From Paraburkholderia sacchari (GTDB lineage Bacteria > Pseudomonadota > Gammaproteobacteria > Burkholderiales > Burkholderiaceae): a DNA stretch of 64,000 bases. Below are positions 8,468 through 16,647 of the stretch, piece by piece. Position 1 is the stretch's first letter. The number at the start of each line of letters is the position of its first letter. The notes beneath the pieces were generated by a model. It worked only from the letters and a program-made list of their open reading frames with translations. It searched no databases and was not told the origin of the DNA. Made by a program: the position numbers and the translations under genes. The stretch covers positions 30,280 through 94,279 of the forward strand of contig NZ_JTDB02000017.1 of NCBI RefSeq assembly GCF_000785435.2, written 5' to 3'.

Positions 8468-9352
8468 TCAGGCGCTGCGCTGGGCGGCCGGCGGCGTCGA
8501 TTGCGGCGTCGATTGCACCGGCGGCGCCTGCACGATATGCAGCTCGCGCGTGCGCAGCGGCAGCGCGCATTGCGCATCGTTGAGCGCCTGGCGCACCTTG
8601 CGCGCGAGGCTCCAGCGCATGTCCCAGAACGTGTCGATGTTGGACCAGACGCGGATATTCAGCACGGCGGTGCTGTCGTCGAAACGGCTCACCATCACTT
8701 GCGGCTCGGGCGAGGCCAGCACGTGCGGCTCGGCGGCGGCCAGTTTGCGCAGCACATCAATGGCGCGATTCGTATCGTCGCTCACCGAGACCTCCACTTC
8801 AAGGTCGAGGCGGCGCGTGGGATTGCGGCTGTAATTGCGGATCGAATTGCTCCACAGGCCGCTATTGGGCACGTATTCGCAGATGCCGTCGGCTTTGGTG
8901 AGGCGCGTCGTGAAGAGATTCACTTCTTCCACGGTGCCCGCGACGCTCGCGCCGCTGCCGCCCTCGATAGAGTCGCCCACCTTGAAGGGCCGCAGCAGCA
9001 GCAACATGATGCCGGCGGCGATGTTCTGCAGCGTGCCTTGCAGCGCGAGGCCGATGGCGAGGCCGGCGGCGCCGAGCACGGCCACGATGCTCGCGGTCTG
9101 CACGCCGATCTGCGAGAGCGCGCCGACGATCGCGACGAGGCGCACGCCCCACAGCGATGTATCGCGCATGATGGGGCGCAGCGTGGCGTCGATGCTTTCC
9201 TGGCGCGCGAACCAGTTGCCGACACGCCGCGCGATCCACCAGCCGATCCAGAGAATTGCGATGGCCGCGCAAAGGCGCAGCGCGAAGCCGGTGAGCGCGT
9301 CCCACAGGAAATTCCAGTTGGACGGTTGAATGTGATTGAACAGGGATGCCAT
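8468..9352 (-). CDS. Small-conductance mechanosensitive channel, MscS family
   Basis: A 294-residue inner-membrane protein. Two or three N-terminal helices precede the diagnostic pore-lining helix, GLAIGLALQGTLQNIAAGIM, followed by LLLLRPFKVGDSIE, which leads into the beta domain and the C-terminal alpha/beta cage (LEVEVSVSDDTN onward). Length and order match the core MscS architecture without large extra domains. The channel opens under membrane tension to release osmolytes. The last 25 residues are Pro/Gln/Thr-rich and not conserved. It is followed after 46 bp by the RCK-type potassium channel, and the two are probably cotranscribed. Confidence 0.92.
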   Translation of the reverse strand: MASLFNHIQPSNWNFLWDALTGFALRLCAAIAILWIGWWIARRVGNWFARQESIDATLRPIMRDTSLWGVRLVAIVGALSQIGVQTASIVAVLGAAGLAIGLALQGTLQNIAAGIMLLLLRPFKVGDSIEGGSGASVAGTVEEVNLFTTRLTKADGICEYVPNSGLWSNSIRNYSRNPTRRLDLEVEVSVSDDTNRAIDVLRKLAAAEPHVLASPEPQVMVSRFDDSTAVLNIRVWSNIDTFWDMRWSLARKVRQALNDAQCALPLRTRELHIVQAPPVQSTPQSTPPAAQRSA

Positions 9353-9465
9353 AAGCGCGAAGTCCTCTAAGTCTGCCGGACCGGCGGCGCGCGGCCGGTC
9401 TGCCTGGAGGACGTATTGTAAAGGCGCATGTATGGCGTTGAGCCGTACGATGCGCATTTCATGCG

Positions 9466-10035
9466 CTAGCCAGCGTGTGCCGATCCACGTGGCAGAGTCT
9501 GCGCGCCTTCACCCAGCGCGTGCTGCATCAGCGTCGTGTCGCGCCACGCGCCATGCTTGAAGCCAACGGCGCGCAGCGTGCCCACGAACTCGAAGCCGAG
9601 GCTCTCATGCAGCGCGAGCGAACCGCCCCTCGGATCGGCGATCACGGCGATCATCTGTCGCCACGGGCCGGTTTCGCATCGCGCAATCAACGCTTCGAGG
9701 AGCGTGCGGCCGAGGCCGCGTCCGCGAAACACTTCGTCGATATAGATCGAATCTTCGATGGTGTAGCGGTACGCCGCGCGCGGACGATACGGCGTGGCGT
9801 AGCAATAGCCGGCCACCTGGCCGCCGATTTCGGCGACGAGCCACGGCAAGCCTTGCTCGCGCACGGCAGCGTGGCGGCGCAGCAGCTCGTCCTGCGAGGG
9901 CGGCTGTTCTTCGAACGAGGCCGCGCCGTGCAGCACGTGATGCGCGTAGATCGCGGCGATGGCGGGGAAGTCGGCGGGCGTGGCGTCGCGCAGCAGCGGC
10001 GCGTCGATGCGAGAGGGATTCCGGGGGGTGTTCAT
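9466..10035 (-). CDS. GNAT N-acetyltransferase, phosphinothricin acetyltransferase-like
   Basis: A 189-residue acetyl-CoA-dependent N-acetyltransferase. After a short leader the fold starts at LLRDATPADFPAIAAIYAHHV; the acetyl-CoA-binding loop is IDEVFRGRGLGRTLLEALIA (the R/Q-x-x-G-x-G/A pattern), and the C-terminal part HESLGFEFVGTLRAVGFKHGAWRDT is characteristic of the Pat/Bar subgroup that acetylates phosphinothricin or methionine sulfone-type substrates. The start at ATG 10035 gives MNTPRNPSRID. The gene stands alone, 140 bp downstream of the DMT transporter with a long hairpin in the gap. Substrate specificity is inferred from subgroup only. Confidence 0.88.
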   Translation of the reverse strand: MNTPRNPSRIDAPLLRDATPADFPAIAAIYAHHVLHGAASFEEQPPSQDELLRRHAAVREQGLPWLVAEIGGQVAGYCYATPYRPRAAYRYTIEDSIYIDEVFRGRGLGRTLLEALIARCETGPWRQMIAVIADPRGGSLALHESLGFEFVGTLRAVGFKHGAWRDTTLMQHALGEGAQTLPRGSAHAG

Positions 10036-10082
10036 GAGGCAGGCGCGGGTTCGTGAGCGCCGCGCGGGCGATTTGCACAACA

Positions 10083-10120
10083 GGCATAGTGAACGGCGCG
10101 GCAACGCCGTTCACTATGCC
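10083..10120. terminator. Perfect 16-bp inverted repeat between DMT transporter and acetyltransferase
   Basis: GGCATAGTGAACGGCG at 10083-10098 and its exact complement at 10105-10120 enclose a six-base loop. It lies 56 bp past the stop of the leftward DMT transporter and 48 bp before the acetyltransferase start. There is no proper T run on either side, so it could be a rho-independent terminator of poor quality, an mRNA-stabilising hairpin, or a dyad operator. Confidence 0.55.
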
Positions 10121-10175
10121 TCGGGTAGGCAGCGAAATGAAGCGCGTCAAAAATGGCGCGGCACAGGCGGCAACG

Positions 10176-11093
10176 TCAACCGCGCTGCGCCTGCGGTGCG
10201 CGAGTCGATGCGGCCGCACCGCGCCCGAAGCGGCGCGCCCCCGCCACGCAGCCGATCACTACGACCGTCACGGCGATCATCGCGGGCGGCACCGCCTCGT
10301 GCAGCAGCAGCGCGGCAAGTACGAAGCCGAAGAACGGCTGCAGCAATTGCAACTGGCCCACGCCCGCAATGCCGCCGAGCGCGAGACCGCGATACCAGAA
10401 CACGAAGCCGATCAGCATGCTAAAGAGCGACACATAGGCGAGCCCCCACCACGAAGCCGCGCTTACCGCCGCGAGCGAGGCCGGCACAAACGCCCACGCG
10501 AGCGGCGCCATCACGGGCAGCGAGATCACGAGCGCCCAGCAGATCACCTGCCAGCCGCCGAGACGCCGCGAGAGCCGCGCGCCTTCGGCATAGCCCAGCC
10601 CGCAGGCGACGATGGCGGCCAGCATCAGCGCGTCGCCGATGGGCGAGGCATCCACGCCGTGTCGCAGCGCGAATGCGACCACCGCGCCACTGCCGATCGC
10701 CGAGAAGACCCAGAACGCGGGCTGCGGATGCTCGCCGGCGCGCAGCACGCCGAAGATCGCCGTGGCGAGCGGCAACAGGCCGACGAACACGATCGCATGC
10801 GCCGAGTTCACATGGCGCAGCGCGAGCGCGGTGAGCAGTGGAAAGCCCACTACCACGCCTAGCGCCACGATCACGAGCGGCCAGATCTCGCGCCGCTCGG
10901 GGCGTGGCGCGCGCAGGACGAGCAGCAGCAGCGCGCCGAGCGCGCCCGCGAGCGTGGCGCGCGCGCCGGTGAGAAAGAGCGGATCGAGGCCGAGCACGGC
11001 CAGCCGCGTGGCGGGCAGCGAGCCGCTGAAGATCAGTACGCCGGCGAGGCCGCAGAGCCAGCCGTCGGTGGCGGAGTCGAGAGGTTTGCGCAT
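10176..11093 (-). CDS. EamA/DMT-family transporter
   Basis: A 305-residue inner-membrane protein with about ten hydrophobic helices arranged as two EamA repeats. The first repeat covers residues 10-135 (GVLIFSGSLPATRLAVLGLDPLFLTG...NSAHAIVFVGLLPLATAIFG) and the second about 150-285 (LGLAYVSL-like region, FSMLIGFVFWYRGLALGGIAGVGQLQLLQPFFG). Such proteins commonly export amino acids or other metabolites. It is divergent from a MocR-type regulator gene, with 118 bp between the starts containing an inverted repeat. MocR proteins often control a divergent transporter, so this one is the likely target. Substrate unknown. Confidence 0.88.
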   Translation of the reverse strand: MRKPLDSATDGWLCGLAGVLIFSGSLPATRLAVLGLDPLFLTGARATLAGALGALLLLVLRAPRPERREIWPLVIVALGVVVGFPLLTALALRHVNSAHAIVFVGLLPLATAIFGVLRAGEHPQPAFWVFSAIGSGAVVAFALRHGVDASPIGDALMLAAIVACGLGYAEGARLSRRLGGWQVICWALVISLPVMAPLAWAFVPASLAAVSAASWWGLAYVSLFSMLIGFVFWYRGLALGGIAGVGQLQLLQPFFGFVLAALLLHEAVPPAMIAVTVVVIGCVAGARRFGRGAAASTRAPQAQRG

Positions 11094-11170
11094 GAGTCGT
11101 GGTCGAAAGGGAGCCTGTGCCAGTCATTGCATCATGCGCATGCGGCGGCAAACCGGTAAGCCAAGGATCA

Positions 11171-11197
11171 GTACAATATGGACAAACTGTATTGAAC
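11171..11197. promoter_or_regulatory. Candidate MocR operator
   Basis: GTACAATA at 11171-11178 and TATTGAAC at 11190-11197 form an inverted repeat (7 of 8 positions) with 11 bases between. It sits 15 bp before the MocR start in the divergent promoter region. The site type is inferred from position and symmetry. Confidence 0.5.
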
Positions 11198-11211
11198 ACG
11201 GAGCAGTACAG

Positions 11212-12696
11212 ATGGAAGACACACGGCAGACAGGCAACCTGGCGCTCACCCGCGTCGAGCAGGTGATGCAGGCGTTGCGCGAGCGCATTGCCACGCGCGC
11301 GCTGGCGGCGGGGGCGCGCGTGCCGTCGATCCGCATGACGAGCGAGCAGCTCGGCGTGTCGAAGTCGACGGTGGTGGAAGCGTACGAGCGGCTGGTGGCC
11401 GAAGGCACGCTGATTGCGCGGCGCGGCTCCGGCTTTTTCGTGGCGGCGCACGCGCTGCCTGGCGCGCTCGGGGCTTACGGAACGCTCGGCACATTCGCGG
11501 CGCGCGGACCCTTGGGTTCGGTCGGCGCGGCGGGCCCGCGCCTCGACCGCGAGATCGACCCGCTCTGGCTCACGCGCCAGTCGCTCGAAACCGATGCGCG
11601 CGCGCTGCGGCCCGGCTGCGGCTGGCTGCCCGCGTCGTGGCTGCCGCAGGAGGCCGTGCGGCGCGCGCTGCGCGCGATCGCCCGCGACCCACACGCCCAG
11701 CTCACCGACTACGCCTCGCCGCTCGGCCTGCCGGCGCTGCGCCAGCAACTCGCGTGGCGGCTCGCGCAGCATGGCGTGGAGGCCGCGCCGGAGCAGATCG
11801 TGCTCACCGACGGCGGCAGCCAGGCGCTCGACCTCCTGTGCCGCTTTCTGCTCGAGCCCGGCGACACCGTGGTTGTCGACGACCCGTGCTACTTCAACTT
11901 CCAGGCGCTGTTGCGCGTGCATCGCGTGAAGGTCGTGAGCGTGCCGTACACACCCACGGGCCCCGATCTCCCAGCATTCGAGCGCGTGCTCGCCGAGCAT
12001 CGTCCGCGCCTTTACGTGACCAACTCGGCGATCCACAACCCCACCGGCGCGACGCTCGCGCCCACGATTGCGCATCGGCTGCTCAAGCTCGCCGAGGAGC
12101 ATGATTTGCTGATCGTCGAGGACGACATCTTCGCCGACTTCGAAACTGATCCCGCGCCGCGCCTCGCCGCGTTCGACGGCCTCGGGCGCGTGGTGGCCAT
12201 CGGCAGCTTTTCGAAAACGATGACGGCGGCGGCGCGCTGCGGGTATATCGCGGCGCGCGCGGACTGGATCGAGCCGCTCGTCGACCTGAAGTTGTCGGTG
12301 TCGTTCGGCAATGGGGAGCTGGCCGCCGATCTCGTGCAGCGGCTGCTGGTGGACGGCACGTACCGGCGCTATCTGGACGGCCTGCGCGCGAAGCTCGCCG
12401 ATGCGATGGGCGAGACGCTGAGGCGTCTGGCGTCGGTGGGCATCACGGCGTGGACGCGCCCGCGGGCGGGCATGCTGATATGGGCTCAATTGCCCGGCGG
12501 GCTCGACGCCGCGCGGGTAGCGCGCGAGGCGCTCGCGCATGGCGTGGTGCTCGCGCCGGGCAACGTCTTCAGCGTGTCGCGCAGCGCGGGCGGGTTCTTG
12601 CGCTTCAACGTTTCGCAGTGCAATCGGCCGAAGGTCTACGAAACGCTGCAGCGTGCGATGGAGCGGGCCACGGAAGGCAATCCGGAGCCCGCTTGA
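11212..12696 (+). CDS. MocR/PdxR-type regulator (GntR helix-turn-helix fused to PLP aminotransferase fold)
   Basis: A 494-residue fusion. Residues 10-80 form a GntR winged helix (TRVEQVMQALRERIATRALA, then VPSIRMTSEQLGVSKSTVVE). Residues 120-490 form a fold-type I aminotransferase domain with GGSQALDLLCRFLLEPGDT, the TNSAIHNPTGATLAP segment and the PLP-lysine region IGSFSKTMTAAARCGYIA. MocR regulators sense PLP, amino acids or amine metabolites and usually activate a divergent gene; here that is the DMT transporter. The start at 11212 gives MEDTRQTGNLALTRV, directly in front of the helix-turn-helix. The gene converges on kgtP copy 2 with only 28 bp between stops. Confidence 0.92.
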   Translation: MEDTRQTGNLALTRVEQVMQALRERIATRALAAGARVPSIRMTSEQLGVSKSTVVEAYERLVAEGTLIARRGSGFFVAAHALPGALGAYGTLGTFAARGPLGSVGAAGPRLDREIDPLWLTRQSLETDARALRPGCGWLPASWLPQEAVRRALRAIARDPHAQLTDYASPLGLPALRQQLAWRLAQHGVEAAPEQIVLTDGGSQALDLLCRFLLEPGDTVVVDDPCYFNFQALLRVHRVKVVSVPYTPTGPDLPAFERVLAEHRPRLYVTNSAIHNPTGATLAPTIAHRLLKLAEEHDLLIVEDDIFADFETDPAPRLAAFDGLGRVVAIGSFSKTMTAAARCGYIAARADWIEPLVDLKLSVSFGNGELAADLVQRLLVDGTYRRYLDGLRAKLADAMGETLRRLASVGITAWTRPRAGMLIWAQLPGGLDAARVAREALAHGVVLAPGNVFSVSRSAGGFLRFNVSQCNRPKVYETLQRAMERATEGNPEPA

Positions 12697-12724
12697 GGAA
12701 GCATCTGAAAGTGCGTTGGCCCGA

Positions 12725-14029
12725 TCAAGGCTCGTGGCGCAGATACCCTTCCTTGCTCGGGTCGCGCATGCGCCACGACACGATCAGCGAGATCGCGCAC
12801 AGCGCCGTCACGTACCAGTAGAACGTCGATTCGCTGCCGACCGACTTGAACCACAGCGCCACATACTCGGCCGAGCCGCCGAAGATCGCGTTGGCCACCG
12901 CATACGAGAGGCCCACGCCCATCGCGCGCACTTCGGGCGGGAACATCTCCGCCTTGATGAGGCCGCTGATCGACGTGTAGAAGCTCACGATCGCGAGCGC
13001 GATCACGATGAGCGCGAACGCGGCGTACGGGTTCGACACGTCCTTGAGCGCATTCATGAGCGGCACCGTGCCGAGCACCGAGAAAATGCCGAACAGGATC
13101 ATCGACATGCGGCGGCCGATCTTGTCGGAGAACGAACCGAACACGGGCTGCAGCAGCATGTACACGAAGAGCGCGGCGGTCATCACGTTGCTGGCGGTTT
13201 TCGCGTGCATGCCGGCCGTGTTCACGAGGTACTTTTGCATGTAGGTCGTGAACGTGTAGAAGATCAGCGAGCCGCCCGCGGTGAAGCCCACCACGGTGAG
13301 GAACGCGCCCTTGTGCTGCCACACGCCGCGAATCGTGCCCGCATCCTTCTTGTGGCGCGATTCGCTCGTGGAGGTCTCATCGAGCGACTTGCGCAGATAC
13401 AGCGAAATCAGCGCGGCGGCCGCGCCCACCACGAACGGAATGCGCCAGCCCCAAGCCTTGAGCTCCTCGGTCGAGAGCGTCTGCTGCAGGATCACGAGCA
13501 CGAGCAGCGCACAGAGCTGCCCGCCGATCAGCGTCACGTACTGGAACGAGGCGAAGAAACCGCGCCGGCCCTTGAGCGCGACCTCGCTCATGTAGGTCGC
13601 GCTGGTGCCGTACTCGCCGCCCACCGAAAGCCCCTGGAACAGGCGCGCGACGAGCAGCAGCAGCGGCGCGAGCGCGCCGATTTGCGCGTAAGTGGGCAGC
13701 GCCGCGATCACGAGCGAGCCACCGCACATCATCAGCACCGAGATCATCATCGCGGCGCGGCGGCCGTGCCGGTCGGCGATGCGGCCGAACAGCCAGCCGC
13801 CGATCGGGCGCATCAGGAAGCCCGCCGCGAACACGCCGGCGGTGTTCAGCAACTGGGTCGTGGTGTTGCCGCTCGGGAAGAAGGCGGGCGCGAAATACAG
13901 CGCGCAGAACGAGTAGATGTAAAAGTCGAACCACTCGACGAGATTGCCCGAAGAAGCGCCGACAATGGCGAGCACACGTCTCCTGGTGTCGTGCGCGGTG
14001 GGCACGGCTGGCTCGGTCTTGACGTTCAT
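12725..14029 (-). CDS. kgtP: Alpha-ketoglutarate permease, MFS metabolite:H+ symporter family (copy 2)
   Basis: A 434-residue paralogue of the protein at 2760-4067, again matching KgtP: DTRRRVLAIVGASSGNLVEW, RPIGGWLFGRIADRHGRR, GLSVGGEYGTSATYMSEVAL, IFGGSAEYVALWFKSVG. Its codon use is GC-rich like the surrounding genes, unlike copy 1, so this is probably the resident copy. I start at ATG 14029 (MNVKTEPAVPTAHDTRRR); an upstream GTG at 14077 would add 16 residues not seen in the other copy. It is a single gene, with a 163-bp gap to the preceding DHA2 exporter and no clear terminator in the 28 bp before the convergent MocR gene. Confidence 0.9.
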   Translation of the reverse strand: MNVKTEPAVPTAHDTRRRVLAIVGASSGNLVEWFDFYIYSFCALYFAPAFFPSGNTTTQLLNTAGVFAAGFLMRPIGGWLFGRIADRHGRRAAMMISVLMMCGGSLVIAALPTYAQIGALAPLLLLVARLFQGLSVGGEYGTSATYMSEVALKGRRGFFASFQYVTLIGGQLCALLVLVILQQTLSTEELKAWGWRIPFVVGAAAALISLYLRKSLDETSTSESRHKKDAGTIRGVWQHKGAFLTVVGFTAGGSLIFYTFTTYMQKYLVNTAGMHAKTASNVMTAALFVYMLLQPVFGSFSDKIGRRMSMILFGIFSVLGTVPLMNALKDVSNPYAAFALIVIALAIVSFYTSISGLIKAEMFPPEVRAMGVGLSYAVANAIFGGSAEYVALWFKSVGSESTFYWYVTALCAISLIVSWRMRDPSKEGYLRHEP

Positions 14030-14192
14030 GAGTTGGTTTTTTCCTGTAAGTGCGCCTGGTGATGCATTCTGGGGCACGACGGCTGAGTGAGCGTCGCGTG
14101 CGATTGCGTCGTAGTGCGCGCGCCGCCCTGTCTGGCGTGCGGCTACAGGATTTTAGCCAATCGTAATATGAACCGTAAGCACCGCGCGCCGC

Positions 14193-15701
14193 TCAAGGAT
14201 GCTTGCGCAGCGGCACGTCGCGCAGCAGCCAGGCCAGCGCGAACGCCAGCACGACCACGCACGCAGCCGAAAAATAGACCGTGTGCAGCGCACCCGCGAA
14301 GGCCTCCAGATAGTGGGCGCGCACCGTGTCCGGCAGGTGATGGATCGCATCGGGCGTGAGCGGCTGGGGCAGCTCGACCCCGCTCGCGAGCAGGGAAGCG
14401 AGGCGCGCGCTCAGGCCGTGCGAGAACACCGCGCCGAACGCGGCCACGCCCACCGAGCCGCCAATCGAGCGGAACAGCGTCGCGCCCGAGGTGGCCACGC
14501 CCATGTGCCTGAACGCGACGGTGTTCTGCACCGCGAGAATGAGCACCTGCATCACCATGCCGAGCCCGCAGCCGAGCAGGCCCATGTAGAGATACATGCG
14601 CGCGAGCGGCGTTTCGATATGAAGTTGCGCGAGCAACATCATCGCGACGGCCACGAGCGCGGTGCCCACAATCGGAAACATCCGGTACTTGCCGATCTTG
14701 CTGATGAGCCGGCCGGAGATGATCGACATCGTCAGCACGCCGGCCATCATTGGCAACATCTGCATGCCGGCTTCCGAAGGCGTCGAGCCCTTCACGACCT
14801 GCAGATAGAGCGGCAGGAACGTGACCGAGCCGAACAGCGAAACGCCCACGATAAAGCCGATCAGGCTCGACAGCACGAAGGTGCGCTCGCGAAACAGTTC
14901 GAGCGGCATGATGGGTTCGAGGGCGTGCTTCTCCTCGTGGATGAAGCCCGCCACCGACACCACGCCGAGCACGAGCGTGAGCCACAGTTGCGGCGAAGTC
15001 CACGGCAGCAGCGAGCCGCCTTCGCTCGTGAAGAGGATCAGGCAGGTGAGGGCGGCGGCGAGCCACGCCGCGCCCATATAGTCGATCACGTGCTTCACCT
15101 GCGCGACGCGCGGCTTGAACACGGCGCCGATCACGGCGAACGCCACCGCGCCCAGCGGCAGATTGATGTAGAAGATCCAGCGCCACGAGAGGTGCTCGAC
15201 GAGAAAGCCGCCGAGCAGCGGCCCGACCACCGTGGCGAGGCCGAACACGCCGCCGAACATGCCCTGGTACTTGCCGCGCTGGGCAGGAGAAATGACGTCG
15301 CCGATGGCGGCCATCGTCACGACCATGAGGCCGCCGCCGCCCACGCCCTGGAGCGCGCGCAGCGCGATGAGCTGCTCCATGTTCTGCGCCACGCCGCATA
15401 GCGCGGAGCCGATGAGGAAAATGGCGATGGCCGCCTGCAGCACGATCTTGCGGCCGTACAGGTCGCCGAGCTTGCCGTAGAGCGGCACGACGATGGTGGA
15501 CGTGAGCAGGTACGCGGTCACGACCCATGAGAGCCGGTCGAGTCCGCCCAGTTCGCCGACGATGGTGGGCAGCGCCGTCGACACGATGGTCTGGTCGAGT
15601 GCGGCAAGCAGCATGACGAGCAGCAGCGCGGGAAACAGCAGCCGGATCGGCGGATGTTCCGCGGTCGCGGACTGAACGACGTCTTGTGCGGTGTCTTGCA
15701 T
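14193..15701 (-). CDS. MFS drug exporter, DHA2 (14-helix, EmrB/QacA-like) family
   Basis: A 502-residue proton-driven efflux protein. The first helix carries LLAALDQTIVSTALPTIVGE, motif D1 of the DHA2 family, followed by motif A (YGKLGDLYGRKIVL) and the motif C-like region LGGFLVEHLSWRWIFYINLP. Around fourteen hydrophobic segments are visible, ending with a short basic tail. It is divergent from a TetR-family gene with an AT-rich 136-bp spacer, a standard arrangement in which the TetR protein represses the exporter until a drug or metabolite binds. The transported compound cannot be inferred. Confidence 0.92.
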   Translation of the reverse strand: MQDTAQDVVQSATAEHPPIRLLFPALLLVMLLAALDQTIVSTALPTIVGELGGLDRLSWVVTAYLLTSTIVVPLYGKLGDLYGRKIVLQAAIAIFLIGSALCGVAQNMEQLIALRALQGVGGGGLMVVTMAAIGDVISPAQRGKYQGMFGGVFGLATVVGPLLGGFLVEHLSWRWIFYINLPLGAVAFAVIGAVFKPRVAQVKHVIDYMGAAWLAAALTCLILFTSEGGSLLPWTSPQLWLTLVLGVVSVAGFIHEEKHALEPIMPLELFRERTFVLSSLIGFIVGVSLFGSVTFLPLYLQVVKGSTPSEAGMQMLPMMAGVLTMSIISGRLISKIGKYRMFPIVGTALVAVAMMLLAQLHIETPLARMYLYMGLLGCGLGMVMQVLILAVQNTVAFRHMGVATSGATLFRSIGGSVGVAAFGAVFSHGLSARLASLLASGVELPQPLTPDAIHHLPDTVRAHYLEAFAGALHTVYFSAACVVVLAFALAWLLRDVPLRKHP

Positions 15702-15837
15702 GGGCGCGCGTCGGGGATCTCAGGCCGCGCCAGAAGGCTTCCAGCGCCGCTTTCGATCTTGAAATTAATTAACGTGAAGATTAATATTAGGACAATTCTT
15801 AATGGTCGTCAAAGTCTGAAAACGTGAGCGCAATCCG
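15702..15837. promoter_or_regulatory. AT-rich divergent promoter region between exporter and TetR genes
   Basis: This spacer contains an AT-rich block (15760-15805) contrasting with the GC-rich genes on both sides. It includes the palindrome TTAATTAA at 15765-15772 and repeated ATTAAT elements (15769-15787), suitable for both promoters and for a TetR operator. I could not single out one convincing operator dyad. Confidence 0.45.
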
Positions 15838-16581
15838 ATGAAAGAGCCCGGCTCGCGGGCGAAGTCCCCGCATGCCCCCCCATCCGCTGCTGCAACGAGC
15901 GGCACGCCTGCTGCAAATCCCGCTGCCTCTGCCACCGGCAAGCCCGCGCCGCGCCGGCCTGGCCGCCCGAGCGGCGGCGCAGGCGGCGCCGGGCAGCGCG
16001 AGCGTCTGATTGCCGTGGCGCTCGCGCTGTTCGCGCGGCAAGGCATCGTCGATACGACGCTGGCTGCGATCGCACGCGAGGCGGGTGTCACGCCCGCGAT
16101 GGTGCACTATTATTTCAACACCCGGGACCAGCTCATCGATGTGATCATCGACGAACGTTTCGTGCCGTTGCGCTCGTCGATGGGCGGGTGGCTCGAAAAA
16201 TATCCCGATGATCCGGTGGCGGCGCTCACGGCCCTCACGCAGCGCTTCGTGGAAGTGGGGCAGGCGCATCCGTGGTTTGCGCCGCTGTGGGTGCGCGAGG
16301 TGATCAGCGAGGGCGGTTTGCTGCGTCAGCGCATGCACGAGCGCTATGGCTACGAGCACCAGCGCGCCGCGCACGAGGCCATCGAGCGCTGGCAGCGCGA
16401 AGGCAAGCTCAACGCGGCGCTGGAGCCTTCGTTGCTGTTCCAGTCGCTGCTCGGGCTCACCTTGCTGCCGCTCGCCACCGCGCAGGTGTGGCGCAACGAC
16501 CTCGTGCCGCGGCGCGTGGGGGCCGAGGAAATCGCTCGTCACGCCGTGGCGCTCATCACGCAGGGCATTCGGCCTGCCTAG
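15838..16581 (+). CDS. TetR-family transcriptional regulator
   Basis: A 247-residue repressor. After a disordered Ala/Pro-rich leader (residues 1-55), the TetR DNA-binding domain runs RERLIAVALALFARQGIVDT, TTLAAIAREAGVTPAMVHYY and FNTRDQLIDVIIDERF. The all-helical ligand-binding domain follows. The leader is longer than usual; a later start is possible but none has a better ribosome-binding site, and I keep ATG 15838. It is divergent from the DHA2 exporter, which is its probable target, and lies upstream of the photolyase gene (66 bp gap to the proposed start). Confidence 0.9.
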   Translation: MKEPGSRAKSPHAPPSAAATSGTPAANPAASATGKPAPRRPGRPSGGAGGAGQRERLIAVALALFARQGIVDTTLAAIAREAGVTPAMVHYYFNTRDQLIDVIIDERFVPLRSSMGGWLEKYPDDPVAALTALTQRFVEVGQAHPWFAPLWVREVISEGGLLRQRMHERYGYEHQRAAHEAIERWQREGKLNAALEPSLLFQSLLGLTLLPLATAQVWRNDLVPRRVGAEEIARHAVALITQGIRPA

Positions 16582-16647
16582 TCTGCCTGGCCCGGGCGGG
16601 GCGCAATTCATCGCCGCGTAGCGGCATTCGTTCGATCGAGGTCCATT

